From positions 1 to 30,772 of the IMG/VR virus record IMGVR_UViG_3300034279_000016: 30,772 bases of DNA. The stretch is one strand, 5' to 3'. The position numbers and the translations under genes are program-made. The notes beneath the pieces were generated by a model, which was not told the origin of the DNA, searched no databases, and saw only the letters and a program-made list of their open reading frames with translations. How positions within the stretch are numbered: the stretch's first letter is position 1; every line of letters starts with the position of its first letter. The stretch is from a virus. Of this stretch, positions 10,225-18,884 are shown piece by piece.

Positions 10225-11483
10225 TGGCTGAAAAAGTAACGCTTGCTGAGGCTAAAGCCCTCGGATTTAATAGCACTAAAGGCATCACCAAAGAAGGTGG
10301 CGTATACAAGTTTGATACTTCACTTGCCCCAGAGCGAGGCGGATTTCAATCTGTCGGTGTAGCAACTCCTGGTCAGGTACAAATGACTCCTTACTATGGA
10401 GATGTAACTGGCGCTTATCGTTTAACACAAGAACAATTTGGTGGAGCATATAAGGCTGGTGCTGGTACTAAAAATAGTGATGAACTATTACGCATTATGC
10501 GACAGAATGAAATTAAAGGATTAGTTGATAGTGGTTTGTCAGTTGCTGAAGCAACTGCACAAGTTGATGGTAAAGCAGGTGGTGCCAGTGGCGCTTCAGG
10601 GAGTGCAGCAGTAGGTGGAGCTTCTCTTGAATCACAAAGTGCAGCAAGATCAGCTTATGCTTTATTGCTATCAGAGTTCAGTAGATATGGCCTTGAAGCC
10701 TTAGTAACCCCATTACAAGATTTAATTAAACAAGGTTTATCTGGACCTGAATTTCAGATTGCACTACGAAATAGTGATGCCTATCAAAAAAGATTTGCAG
10801 CTAATACTGAACGTATTAAGAAAGGCTTAACCGCTTTATCACCTGCTGAGTATTTACAACTAGAAGATCAATATCAAAACATTATGCGTAACTATGGATT
10901 ACCTGCTAGTTACTATGCTAAAGATAGTTTAGGTACTCAACAGAACCTTAATAAATTAATTGCTAATGATGTATCTGCAGTTGAATTAGAAGAGCGGGTT
11001 CTTGCTGGACAAAACAGAGTTCTTAATGCCCCACCACAGGTTAAGGAAGCACTAAAAAGATTCTATCCTGATATTAATAACTCAGATATCCTTGCTTATA
11101 CTTTAGATCCTGAAAAGGGATTGTCAGATATTAAGCGTAAGATAACTGCAGCAGAGATCGGTGGCGCAGCAATTGGTGCTGGATTAGCAACTGATGTTAC
11201 TAGAGCAGAAGAACTTGCTAAGTTCGGTGTAACCGCAGAGAAAGCAAGACAAGGTTATCAAGCAGCAGTTCCTATTATTGAACGAGGAAGACAACTATCT
11301 GATTTCTATCAAGAGTCTCCATATACACAAGGAACCGCAGAAGAAGAAATATTTGGATTAACTTATGCTCCAGAAGCAACAGCAAAACGCAAGAGATTAA
11401 CTGCTCTAGAAGAAGCGGAATTTGCTGGAAGAGCTGGAACAACTGGAGGAGCGCTAAGCCGAGAGAGGGCTGGCTCCTTTTAA
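10224..11483 (+). CDS. Structural/internal protein candidate, 419 aa
   Basis: Its ATG overlaps the TAA of the previous gene (TAATG). The N-terminal ~100 residues include a Gly/Tyr-rich segment (TPYYGDVTGAYRLTQEQFGG). A Gly/Ser/Ala linker follows (about residues 118-135), then a long helical C-terminal domain. The linker suggests two separate domains. No enzyme signature is seen. It is the last gene before the scaffold and capsid pair, from which it is separated by a 123-base non-coding gap with a hairpin. I infer it is the third member of an internal-protein set with the two genes upstream. Confidence 0.58.
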   Translation: MAEKVTLAEAKALGFNSTKGITKEGGVYKFDTSLAPERGGFQSVGVATPGQVQMTPYYGDVTGAYRLTQEQFGGAYKAGAGTKNSDELLRIMRQNEIKGLVDSGLSVAEATAQVDGKAGGASGASGSAAVGGASLESQSAARSAYALLLSEFSRYGLEALVTPLQDLIKQGLSGPEFQIALRNSDAYQKRFAANTERIKKGLTALSPAEYLQLEDQYQNIMRNYGLPASYYAKDSLGTQQNLNKLIANDVSAVELEERVLAGQNRVLNAPPQVKEALKRFYPDINNSDILAYTLDPEKGLSDIKRKITAAEIGGAAIGAGLATDVTRAEELAKFGVTAEKARQGYQAAVPIIERGRQLSDFYQESPYTQGTAEEEIFGLTYAPEATAKRKRLTALEEAEFAGRAGTTGGALSRERAGSF

Positions 11484-11543
11484 CTAGGCCTACTAATGGA
11501 ACGACTGGCCCATTAGAGCGACACCAAGACCAGTAGTAGAAGC

Positions 11544-11570
11544 CATACAGAAGATCCCCAAGTCTGTATG
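11544..11570 (+). promoter_or_regulatory. RNA hairpin upstream of scaffold-capsid genes
   Basis: The 123-base gap 11484-11606 contains a perfect 8-bp inverted repeat, CATACAGA (11544-11551) and TCTGTATG (11563-11570), with an 11-base loop. It is not followed by a T-run, so it is not a classic terminator. Its position just upstream of the most highly needed gene pair would fit an mRNA processing or stabilising element. A TACAAT hexamer lies downstream (11584-11589) but without a convincing -35 box and too close to the ribosome binding site, so I do not call a promoter. Confidence 0.5.
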
Positions 11571-11606
11571 AGGTCTACGCAACTACAATAGAATGGGAGA
11601 TGGACT

Positions 11607-12077
11607 ATGTCCAACTACGACTACGAGGATGAAGATGACAACAACAATGTTGATACATCTACAGACCTTATCAAGCAACTACGCAAAGCGAATAAACAAA
11701 AGGAAAAAGAACTAGCTGAATTAAAAGCTCAGTTTGAAGGCCTTAATAAAGCGCAACGCGAAAGAGCAATCAAGGATGCCCTCGCAGCTCGCGGGGTAAA
11801 TACGAAGATCGCTTCGTTTATCCCACAGGATATAGACCCAACTGAGGAGTCTGTATCAAAGTGGCTTGAATCAAATGCCGATGTTTTCGGGATTCAAACT
11901 ACTGAAAGCCAGCAAACACCTAATATTGACCCAGCTCAGGCTAAGCAATATCAACGATTAACTAATGCTGCAGAGCAAGGCAATTCGCCTAATGCTGCTG
12001 CAGATATTATGCAAAAGTTGTTAAGTGCTAATAGCCGCGAAGAGTTGGATGATGTAATTAGGCAGTCTGGTTTATAA
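11607..12077 (+). CDS. Scaffold/capsid assembly protein candidate, 156 aa
   Basis: Likely internal scaffold that guides capsid assembly. It sits directly before the major capsid gene, is small and highly charged, and reads as acidic N-terminus (DYEDEDDNNN), then a charged coiled coil (about residues 20-62, LIKQLRKANKQKEKELAELK), then a polar, probably disordered middle and a short C-terminal helix (SREELDDVIRQSGL). These are the usual traits of phage scaffold proteins, which rarely conserve sequence. The ATG is preceded by GGGAGATGG. The 28-base gap to the capsid gene suggests a shared transcript. Confidence 0.7.
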   Translation: MSNYDYEDEDDNNNVDTSTDLIKQLRKANKQKEKELAELKAQFEGLNKAQRERAIKDALAARGVNTKIASFIPQDIDPTEESVSKWLESNADVFGIQTTESQQTPNIDPAQAKQYQRLTNAAEQGNSPNAAADIMQKLLSANSREELDDVIRQSGL

Positions 12078-12105
12078 CCCTATCCAACGAAAGGCAAGTG
12101 CTTAA

Positions 12106-13044
12106 ATGACACTACCAGCAGGTACGATTACTGGTACCGCAGACATTACCGCATTAGTCCAGACAGCGTATGATCAATACGTTCGTATGGCACTACGCTC
12201 AATCCCAGTGATGAGAGCAATTGCAGATGTCAAGCCAGTACAGCAAGCTATGCCTGGATCATCAGTTGTATTCTCAATCTATTCTGACTTAGCACAAGTC
12301 ACAGCAACATTGACTGAGGAATCTGATGCTTCATCCGTAGCCCTAGGTAACCCATCACAGGTTACAGTAACACTTAATGAGTACGGCTCAGCCGTTACTA
12401 CAACTAAGAAGTTGAACCTAACTTCTTTCAACGATGTAGATGCAGCTCTTGCTGACATCATTGCATACAACGCTGCAGATTCTATTGACTCTGTAGTTGC
12501 TTCAGTTCTAACAGGTGGCACAAACGTTATCTACGCAGGAACTGGAAACACAACAACTTCTGATCTAACAACTGGCGATACAATCACAGTTGCTAACATC
12601 CGTAAGGCTGTTACAGAACTACGCACAAACAAGGCAGTGCCTCGTATGGGCGAACTATATGTAGCATACCTACACCCACGCCAAGCAGCCGATCTACGCG
12701 CTGAATCAGGCACAGGTGGATTCCAGGATATCGTCAAGTACACAGACAATGTGTCAAAGACAATTATCCCTGGTGCTGTAGGCGTAATTGAGGGCGCAAT
12801 GGTAATTGAAACACCTCGCGTTCCAGTAGTTAGCAATGGTGCTTCACCATCTGTTAACGTCTACAGAGCAGTAATTGCAGGCCGTGAGGCTCTAGCAGAG
12901 GCTAAGGCACAAGACATCTCTACCATCATTGGTCCAGAGGTTGACTTGCTTCGCCGCTTCCGCACAATCGGTTGGTACTACTTCGGTGGATTCGCAAGAC
13001 TCCGCGAGGCTGCGCTATACCGCATTGAGTCAACAGCTTCCTAA
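12106..13044 (+). CDS. Major capsid protein, N4-gp56-like family
   Basis: The main shell protein. The 312-residue product resembles the N4-gp56 family of HK97-fold capsid proteins. Its body carries the characteristic beta-rich block with YGSAVTTTKKLNLTSFND (about residues 92-109) followed by the helical segment DSIDSVVASVL. A TGG-rich loop and a conserved-looking C-terminal GWYYFGGFARL (about 294-304) follow. No N-terminal delta domain or protease site is apparent, and no head maturation protease gene is seen nearby. Codons here look more regular and GC-richer than in neighbours, fitting high expression. The ATG has GAAAGG about 11 bases upstream. Confidence 0.87.
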   Translation: MTLPAGTITGTADITALVQTAYDQYVRMALRSIPVMRAIADVKPVQQAMPGSSVVFSIYSDLAQVTATLTEESDASSVALGNPSQVTVTLNEYGSAVTTTKKLNLTSFNDVDAALADIIAYNAADSIDSVVASVLTGGTNVIYAGTGNTTTSDLTTGDTITVANIRKAVTELRTNKAVPRMGELYVAYLHPRQAADLRAESGTGGFQDIVKYTDNVSKTIIPGAVGVIEGAMVIETPRVPVVSNGASPSVNVYRAVIAGREALAEAKAQDISTIIGPEVDLLRRFRTIGWYYFGGFARLREAALYRIESTAS

Positions 13045-13062
13045 CAATTAGTTAGTAATGGG

Positions 13063-13084
13063 CAGGGGTGGGAAACCACCCCTG
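13063..13084 (+). terminator. Hairpin after the capsid gene (GAAA tetraloop)
   Basis: A perfect 9-bp stem, CAGGGGTGG (13063-13071) with CCACCCCTG (13076-13084), closed by the very stable GAAA tetraloop (13072-13075). It lies 18 bases after the capsid stop. Only two T residues follow, so full intrinsic termination is doubtful; partial termination or protection of the capsid mRNA 3' end is as likely. It also argues against an ATG at 13068 as the start of the next gene, since that codon lies inside the stem. Confidence 0.7.
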
Positions 13085-13103
13085 TTCTACAAGAAAGGTA
13101 AAT

Positions 13104-13427
13104 GTGACTTACAGACTTACAACTCCTTGGGAGTGGGAAACTTGGATCACTGCAGATAACCAAGGATCTCCATACTCAAGATTAGCTGGAAGACCTATCA
13201 CTGGTGGAACATCTACTGGTGCTACTAATCCTTTCTTAACAGATATACCTAGAGGCGTAACTCTTCTAGTAAATGGAACTACAGTTACAGCAACAAGATA
13301 TCCTTATCAAGATGATATTACAGATGCAGATGCAGTTTATATGGGTGGTCACTCCTACGAGATAGATGACCAAGCCGCACAAATTTTAATTGATGCTGGT
13401 TATAGCCAGTACTTGGAGCAGATCTAA
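13104..13427 (+). CDS. Head-tail region protein, 107 aa, unknown
   Basis: I choose GTG at 13104 as the start. It has AAGAAAGG 5 bases upstream, whereas the longer in-frame ATG at 13068 would begin inside the hairpin stem after the capsid gene and has no ribosome binding site. The product begins MTYRLTTPWEWETWITADN and is beta-rich, with a C-terminal acidic segment (DDITDADAVYMGG) and a short helix. Position right after the capsid gene suggests a head-completion or decoration role. No family is recognised. Confidence 0.72.
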   Translation: MTYRLTTPWEWETWITADNQGSPYSRLAGRPITGGTSTGATNPFLTDIPRGVTLLVNGTTVTATRYPYQDDITDADAVYMGGHSYEIDDQAAQILIDAGYSQYLEQI

Positions 13428-13708
13428 TGGATAACTGTACTTCAAGTTGTAAGACTAAAGATCACCAAAGTTATGCTGAATGTTTAAAGCAGAATACTCC
13501 GATGTTCGTAGGTGTGTCACCTACTAGAACTGGATGGGATCAAGATAAAGTTAAGAAGGATGAAAAAGAATTAAATAGTTATTACTCTGCAGTTAAGCAG
13601 GGTATGGAACCAAGATCAACAAGGCAGAAAGATATTGATGCCGCAGTCTCACTTTCCGACAAAGCTGGTAAAGCATTTGACGGAATCAACCTAACCTATA
13701 AGGGGTAA
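13427..13708 (+). CDS. Small Cys-containing head-tail region protein, 93 aa
   Basis: The ATG overlaps the TAA of the previous gene. The N-terminus has the pattern C-T-S-S-C-x-x-x-D-H-x-S-x-x-E-C (residues 4, 8 and 19 are Cys), followed by a charged helix. From memory, proteins with a similar N-terminal Cys/DH pattern and a C-terminal 'TRQKDIDAAV..SDKAG.AF' helix occur near capsid genes of actinobacterial phages, with no known function. I cannot confirm that here. The three cysteines and one histidine could bind a metal. Confidence 0.68.
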   Translation: MDNCTSSCKTKDHQSYAECLKQNTPMFVGVSPTRTGWDQDKVKKDEKELNSYYSAVKQGMEPRSTRQKDIDAAVSLSDKAGKAFDGINLTYKG

Positions 13709-13711
13709 ACA

Positions 13712-13831
13712 ATGCCAATGGTAAACGGAAAGAAATTCCCATATACAAAAAAGGGAAAAGCAATGGCTAAGAAAGCAGCCAAAAAATCAGGCGCAAAGAT
13801 GGCTATGAAAAAGATGGGAAAAAAGAAATAA
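13712..13831 (+). CDS. Lys-rich micro-protein, 39 aa
   Basis: A 40-codon frame starting MPMVNGKKFPYTKKGKAMAK. About 40% of the residues are Lys, with Ala and Gly making up much of the rest. Short proteins with a similar 'GKKFPYTKKGKAAAKKAAKK' look are familiar from aquatic phages, always without known function. An AAGGGG-like ribosome binding site (ATAAGGGGTAAACAATG) precedes the ATG and the stop overlaps the next ATG (TAATG). The charge suggests nucleic-acid binding or packaging with the DNA; this is inference. Confidence 0.65.
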   Translation: MPMVNGKKFPYTKKGKAMAKKAAKKSGAKMAMKKMGKKK

Positions 13832-13995
13832 TGAAAGAGACAGATGATGGCGTAGTATTTGAGACTCGCCCAGATCTAAACGTTAAGTTGGATGTTTATC
13901 CAAATGCAGAACGCCAAGAGGAATCTAATCGTAAGTATATGACCTACGATTCAATCCAAACTGGATCCCCTGCAAAAGCAGCACCTCGTCAATAA
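13831..13995 (+). CDS. Hypothetical protein, 54 aa
   Basis: Starts at an ATG overlapping the previous stop. Unlike its neighbours it is mixed-charge and acidic in the first half (MKETDDGVVFETRPDLNVKL) with a polar C-terminus (SIQTGSPAKAAPRQ). The VVFETRPDLNVKLDVYP stretch looks like a short beta hairpin. No family is recognised. It is coupled by a 1-base overlap within the micro-gene run and is probably translated. Confidence 0.6.
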   Translation: MKETDDGVVFETRPDLNVKLDVYPNAERQEESNRKYMTYDSIQTGSPAKAAPRQ

Positions 13996-14008
13996 AGGGA
14001 GATATACA

Positions 14009-14062
14009 ATGGCTAAAGCAAAGAAGTGCAAGAAGTGCGGCAAGTTAAAGTGCAAGTGCTAA
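14009..14062 (+). CDS. 17-residue Cys/Lys micro-peptide
   Basis: A very short but well-formed gene: AAAGGGAG at 8-9 bases before the ATG, then MAKAKKCKKCGKLKCKC and a stop. It contains four cysteines arranged C-x2-C-x4-C-x-C and eight lysines, so it could bind one zinc ion. The next gene starts two bases after its stop. The combination of a good ribosome binding site, spacing and a non-random composition argues for translation, but at this length chance cannot be excluded. Confidence 0.5.
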   Translation: MAKAKKCKKCGKLKCKC

Positions 14063-14063
14063 T

Positions 14064-14225
14064 ATGAAGAAAACAAAAAGCGCTAAGAAAATCTCTAAAG
14101 TAATGAAAGAGTTTAAGAAGGGCGAACTGAATATTGGCAAGTCTGCCAAGAAGGTTAAGTCCAAGAAGCAAGCAGTTGCTATTGCTCTTTCACAAGCAGG
14201 GATGTCTAAGAAGAAGAAAAAGTAA
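14064..14225 (+). CDS. Lys-rich small protein, DUF6496-like, 53 aa
   Basis: The 53-residue product reads as a basic helix (MKKTKSAKKISKVMKEFKKG) and a segment KKVKSKKQAVAIALSQAG followed by a poly-Lys tail. The 'KxVxSxKQAxAIALSxA' signature is one I associate with the small basic DUF6496-type family found in bacteria and phages, of unknown function. The ATG is 1 base after the previous stop and the TAA overlaps the next ATG. DNA binding is plausible from charge. Confidence 0.72.
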   Translation: MKKTKSAKKISKVMKEFKKGELNIGKSAKKVKSKKQAVAIALSQAGMSKKKKK

Positions 14226-14380
14226 TGGCATCTAGTGGTACCTATAAGCGCCACGATGGTTTCAATCCAGTTCAGATTAAGAATGGAATGGTAGTTCGTC
14301 TTAATAAGAATGGATCTATCAGAGCAGTATTAGGAAAGTACGGAGAATATGGCAAAGAAAAAGGACTCAAGGCTCACTAG
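14225..14380 (+). CDS. Hypothetical protein, 51 aa
   Basis: ATG overlaps the previous TAA. The product starts MASSGTYKRHDGFNPVQIKN and contains a beta-rich core (GMVVRLNKNGSIRAVLG) ending in a basic tail. It overlaps the next gene by 32 bases in another frame, more than is usual here, so its true end is a little surprising, but both frames have composition and coupling typical of the cluster. No family is recognised. Confidence 0.55.
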   Translation: MASSGTYKRHDGFNPVQIKNGMVVRLNKNGSIRAVLGKYGEYGKEKGLKAH

Positions 14381-14615
14381 AGCAGGAGTATCTGGTTTTA
14401 ATAAACCTAAGAGAACTCCTAGTCATCCTAAGAAAAGTCACGTTGTGGTCGCTAAAGAAGGATCACAAGTTAAAACCATACGCTTTGGACAGCAAGGTGT
14501 AACTGGTGATAGGAAACCAACTGCAAGACAAAAATCATTTAAAGCTCGTCACGCTAAGAATATTGCCAAAGGCAAGATGTCTGCAGCGTATTGGGCAGAC
14601 AAGGTGAAGTGGTGA
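14349..14615 (+). CDS. Basic conserved phage protein, 88 aa
   Basis: The ATG follows AGTACGGAG. The product is strongly basic and has a well-ordered core, with the segments SRLTRAGVSGFNKPKRTPSH, KSHVVVAKEG, KTIRFGQQGV and a C-terminal RHAKNIAKGKMSAAYWADKV. I have seen this whole architecture in proteins from aquatic phages, where it is conserved and unnamed. The C-terminal helix with AYWADKVKW looks like a folded element rather than disorder. Nucleic-acid binding is plausible. It shares a GTGA overlap with the next gene. Confidence 0.8.
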   Translation: MAKKKDSRLTRAGVSGFNKPKRTPSHPKKSHVVVAKEGSQVKTIRFGQQGVTGDRKPTARQKSFKARHAKNIAKGKMSAAYWADKVKW

Positions 14616-14779
14616 AAAAGAAAGTAGCATTTTGGGATAAGAAGAACCCTAAGAAAACTTCTAAGAAATTAACACCAGCACAAAAGAGTGCTGCTAAAGC
14701 AAGAGCAAAGGCTGCAGGTAGACCATACCCAAATCTAATAGATAACGCAGCAGTAGCTAGAAAAACAAAAAAGAAGTAA
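14612..14779 (+). CDS. Lys-rich small protein, 55 aa
   Basis: I choose GTG at 14612, which overlaps the preceding TGA (GTGA) and has AAGGTGAAG just upstream, over an in-frame TTG at 14591. The product begins MKKKVAFWDKKNPKKTSKKL and continues with an Ala/Lys helix (PAQKSAAKARAKAAGRPYPN). About a third of the residues are Lys or Arg. No family is assigned; it is another member of the run of basic small proteins between capsid and fibre genes. Confidence 0.68.
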   Translation: MKKKVAFWDKKNPKKTSKKLTPAQKSAAKARAKAAGRPYPNLIDNAAVARKTKKK

Positions 14780-14789
14780 GGAGAAATAA

Positions 14790-15073
14790 GTGGCACTAGG
14801 TGATCCAGGCACAACTCTTAGCGATGAGTTAAATCGCCTTGCCAATGGTGGCACTTATAGAGATCCTTCGGCAATGGTAGGAGAAGCATTGGCTGCTCGC
14901 CAATGGGCTGCTCAAAGAACTGTTACCTTAACTGTTTCAGATACTGTTGGTGTTTTAAATCAGATTGCTGGTAATACTGATAAGTCTGCTTGGAAAGATT
15001 TTACTGGAGTTTGTAATCAACTAGCATCCAGTACGGGACTAGCTGCGGCAGCAGCATTAAGGTTGATATCCTC

Positions 15074-15077
<4 letters not shown>
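14790..15077 (+). CDS. Hypothetical structural-region protein, 95 aa
   Basis: GTG start preceded by AAGGAGAAATAA. The product is polar and helical at the N-terminus (SDELNRLANGG, then ALAARQWAAQRT), followed by a beta-like stretch and a Gln/Ala-rich C-terminal helix. Its stop overlaps the TTG start of the next gene (TTGA). The N-terminal part, with a 'TLSDELNRLANGGTY' pattern and an AAR helix, resembles small fibre-associated proteins of phages only loosely. Function unknown. Confidence 0.68.
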
Positions 15078-16365
<1,288 letters not shown>

Positions 16366-16366
<1 letters not shown>

Positions 16367-16944
16367 TGAGAGTAAATGATTTCTTTAACAAGGTTGTGTT
16401 AATTAACCTTGATAGAAGAACAGATCGTCTTAAAGATGTTACTGAAGAACTAAATAATCTAGAAATAAATTTTGAAAGAATCTCTGCAGTAGATGCAGTT
16501 GAATTAGGTATAACACCTAAAGATGCTTGCAGAGCAAGTCATATCAAAGCACTTGAAATGGCAGAAGGCAACACCTTAATACTAGAAGATGATGCAACCT
16601 TTATGCCAAACTTCTTAGAGAATTTTACTAAGTTCATAGAGAATCTACCTAGGCACTGGGATATAATATATCTTGGAGCTTATATAGGATTGAGTGAGCC
16701 AGTAAATAATCATATGGTCAGAGGTCTAATAACTAGTTCTACTCACGCTTACTCTATAAATCCTAAAAGGATGACAGAGATGTTGGAGATGGCTAGAAAT
16801 ACTACAGATCATATTGATGTTGCTTATGCTAACGAACATCCAAGATTGAAGGCATATGTGGCACAACCTACCTTAGTAAAACAGAAACCTAGTTTCTCAG
16901 ATCTACTACTTAAAGATGTTGATTATCTAAGTTGGTACAAATGA
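16366..16944 (+). CDS. Glycosyltransferase family 25 (GT25)
   Basis: A 192-residue GT25-type sugar transferase (the family of bacterial LPS galactosyltransferases and animal collagen galactosyltransferases). Family marks are the opening strand with VVLINLDRRTDR (residues 10-21), an RISAVDA segment, RASHIKALE (56-64, the usual 'SH' motif), and LILEDDATF (71-79), the acidic metal/sugar-binding motif. Later SSTHAYSINP (about 124-133) matches the usual 'THAYVIS' region. No membrane segment, so it acts in the cytoplasm. The GTG start is the only in-frame choice that leaves the first strand whole. It follows the collagen-like gene by 9 bases and its stop overlaps the next ATG. Its target is probably the collagen-like fibre (inference). 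Confidence 0.88.
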
Positions 16945-17993
16945 AGGTAGCTGTTTATACAATTGCTAAGAATGAAGCAAAGCACGTCAAGCGTTGGTTT
17001 GAATCAGCAAAGGGAGCAGATTACTTTTTAATCTGTGACACTGGTTCAGAAGATGATACTGTTAAGATCGCTAAAGATCTAGGTATTAATGTAGTTCAAT
17101 GTGCAGTAGATCCTTTTAGATTTGATGTAGCAAGGAATTACGCTCTTGCTTCATTACCACTAGATGTTGACTGGTGTATCGCATTAGATATGGATGAGAT
17201 GCTAGTCGGTGAGTGGAGAAGTGAATTAGAGAAGGCTTTAGCAGATGATGTTGATAGAGCCTACTATAGATTCATAACAGACTTTAATGAGGATGGAACT
17301 CCTAAGCACGAGTTTGATGGATTTAGAATCCACAGAAGAAAAAATGTTTACTGGTCACATCCGATCCACGAGGTTCCTAGAACATACGGTAAGAAAGAAG
17401 TAACTAAGAAATACAACATAGAGGTTTGGCATAAGCCAGATAACTCTAAGATTAGAAGTTACTACCTACCAATGCTAGAGAGTGCGGCAGAGGAAAACCC
17501 TGAGCCAAGAAATCTTTACTATCTTGCTAGAGAATATTATTACAAAGAGAATTTTGAGAAGGCGTTAGAAGTATTTAAACGCTATGTTGAGATATCAAAG
17601 TTTCCAGCAGAAAAAGGATTTGCACTTCGCCTTATGGCAAAGTGTGATCCAGCAAATGCTGAGGAATACTTAACACAAGGCACTGAAGTTTATCAAAGTA
17701 GAGAAGCAGTCTTAGCACTTGCTAATTACTACTACGAGAAACAACAGTGGAAAGAGTGCAACTATTCATCAAAGGTTGCATTTGGTATCACAGAAAAAAC
17801 CACAGGCTTTATGAGTGAATCTTGGGCTTGGGGTCATATGGCTGCAGATTTAGTTGCAGTCTCAGCTTGGCAATTAGGTAACTGGAAAGAAGCATATAAG
17901 TTCGGAAAGATTGCTCTTAAGTTAAGCCCTAACGATGAGAGATTAAAAAAGAATATGCTATTTTATAAGGAGAAAATGAATGGCAACGTTTAA
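16941..17993 (+). CDS. Glycosyltransferase family 2 with C-terminal TPR-like helices
   Basis: A 350-residue GT-A fold transferase. The start at 16941 (ATGA overlap with the GT25 stop) gives MKVAVYTIAKNEAKHVKRWF, the standard GT2 opening; a longer frame from 16932 is less likely. Motifs: IAKNEA (8-13), DTGSEDDT (33-40), and the DxD motif in ALDMDEM (83-85), followed by RIHRRKNVYWSHPIHEVP. The C-terminal ~130 residues form tandem helix pairs of TPR type (PRNLYYLAREYYYKENFEKA, then VLALANYYYEKQQWKECNY). Fused TPRs often bind the protein substrate or tether the enzyme in protein-glycosylating systems. It probably extends the sugar started by GT25; substrate and sugar are unknown. Confidence 0.88.
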   Translation: MKVAVYTIAKNEAKHVKRWFESAKGADYFLICDTGSEDDTVKIAKDLGINVVQCAVDPFRFDVARNYALASLPLDVDWCIALDMDEMLVGEWRSELEKALADDVDRAYYRFITDFNEDGTPKHEFDGFRIHRRKNVYWSHPIHEVPRTYGKKEVTKKYNIEVWHKPDNSKIRSYYLPMLESAAEENPEPRNLYYLAREYYYKENFEKALEVFKRYVEISKFPAEKGFALRLMAKCDPANAEEYLTQGTEVYQSREAVLALANYYYEKQQWKECNYSSKVAFGITEKTTGFMSESWAWGHMAADLVAVSAWQLGNWKEAYKFGKIALKLSPNDERLKKNMLFYKEKMNGNV

Positions 17994-18876
17994 TGAAATG
18001 GTCAACGAGGTAAAGACCAATCTGCAAGGTTACACCTTGAAGCAAGATCGCCTGACCTATCTTAACGCTGCAATAAATAGCGTTGCTACAAGTATGGTGG
18101 TAGGTTCATCATCTAACCTAGCTAAAGGTCCTATTGAAATTGATGATGAGATAATCTGGATTGATAACTTCAGCACTGCATCTAATACTCTAAACGTAGC
18201 ACCAGGCTTTGGTAGAGGATATCAAGGCACTACACCTACATCACACGCTCAGTACTCTCAAGTAACTTTATCTCCATCATTTCCTAGGATTTCAATTAAG
18301 AAGGCTATCAACGATACTATCAACTCTTTGTATCCTAAACTATGGGCAGTAGATTCCTTTACCTTTACCTTTAATGCAAGCCAAACTACATACGCACTAC
18401 CAGATGATCTAGAACAAATCCTGTTTGTATCTTGGCAGACTACTGGTTCATCTAAAGAGTGGCTACCAGTTAATCGCTGGAGAGCAGATGGTATGGCTAA
18501 CGTATCTACCTTTAATAGCACTAACACAATTAATATTTATGAGAACATACAACCTGGTAGAACAGTTCAAGTTTATTACACTACCACTCCAGATACTTTA
18601 GAAAATAACTCTGATGATTTTGCTGATGTAACTGGACTTCCTGCTTCCTGTCAAGATGTAGTAACACTAGGTGCAGCCTACAAGTTACTATCCTTTGTGG
18701 ATTCAGGAAGAATATCTTTAACCTCAGCAGAGTCAGATCTTGCAGATTCTAAGATCCCTTCAGGAGCTGGCGCTAATAACTCTCGTTATATCTACGCTTT
18801 GTATCAACAAAGACTTAACGAAGAAGCACTTAAACTGCAAGACAAATATCCAATTCGTTTACATTACGTAAAGTAA
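17980..18876 (+). CDS. Head-tail adaptor / tail tubular A-like protein, 298 aa
   Basis: ATG at 17980 inside the end of the GT2 gene, with AAGGAGAAAATGA upstream. N-terminal helices (FNEMVNEVKTNLQGYTLKQD) resemble phage adaptor proteins. An inserted beta domain follows (about residues 40-90: EIDDEIIWID..., NVAPGFGRGYQGTTPTSHA), then ISIKKAINDTINSLYPKLW and a beta/helix C-terminal region with DVVTLGAAYKLL. This 'helices, beta module, DxINxLYPxLW' layout is familiar in adaptor proteins of actinobacterial phages. Role: a ring between portal and tail. The assignment is moderate, and the protein could also be another connector component. Confidence 0.62.
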   Translation: MATFNEMVNEVKTNLQGYTLKQDRLTYLNAAINSVATSMVVGSSSNLAKGPIEIDDEIIWIDNFSTASNTLNVAPGFGRGYQGTTPTSHAQYSQVTLSPSFPRISIKKAINDTINSLYPKLWAVDSFTFTFNASQTTYALPDDLEQILFVSWQTTGSSKEWLPVNRWRADGMANVSTFNSTNTINIYENIQPGRTVQVYYTTTPDTLENNSDDFADVTGLPASCQDVVTLGAAYKLLSFVDSGRISLTSAESDLADSKIPSGAGANNSRYIYALYQQRLNEEALKLQDKYPIRLHYVK

Positions 18877-18884
18877 GGAAATCA

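Noticed and set aside
11584-11589. TACAAT as a promoter for the scaffold-capsid genes
   Set aside because: No -35 partner, and the expected transcription start would fall at the ribosome binding site.
13068-13103. Upstream ATG extension of the 107-aa gene
   Set aside because: The ATG lies inside the post-capsid hairpin stem and has no ribosome binding site; GTG 13104 has a good one.
14045-14254. Minus-strand 69-codon frame opposite the Lys-rich micro-genes
   Set aside because: Its Phe/Leu-rich product is the complement of Lys-rich codons (aag/aaa read as ctt/ttt), not a membrane protein gene.
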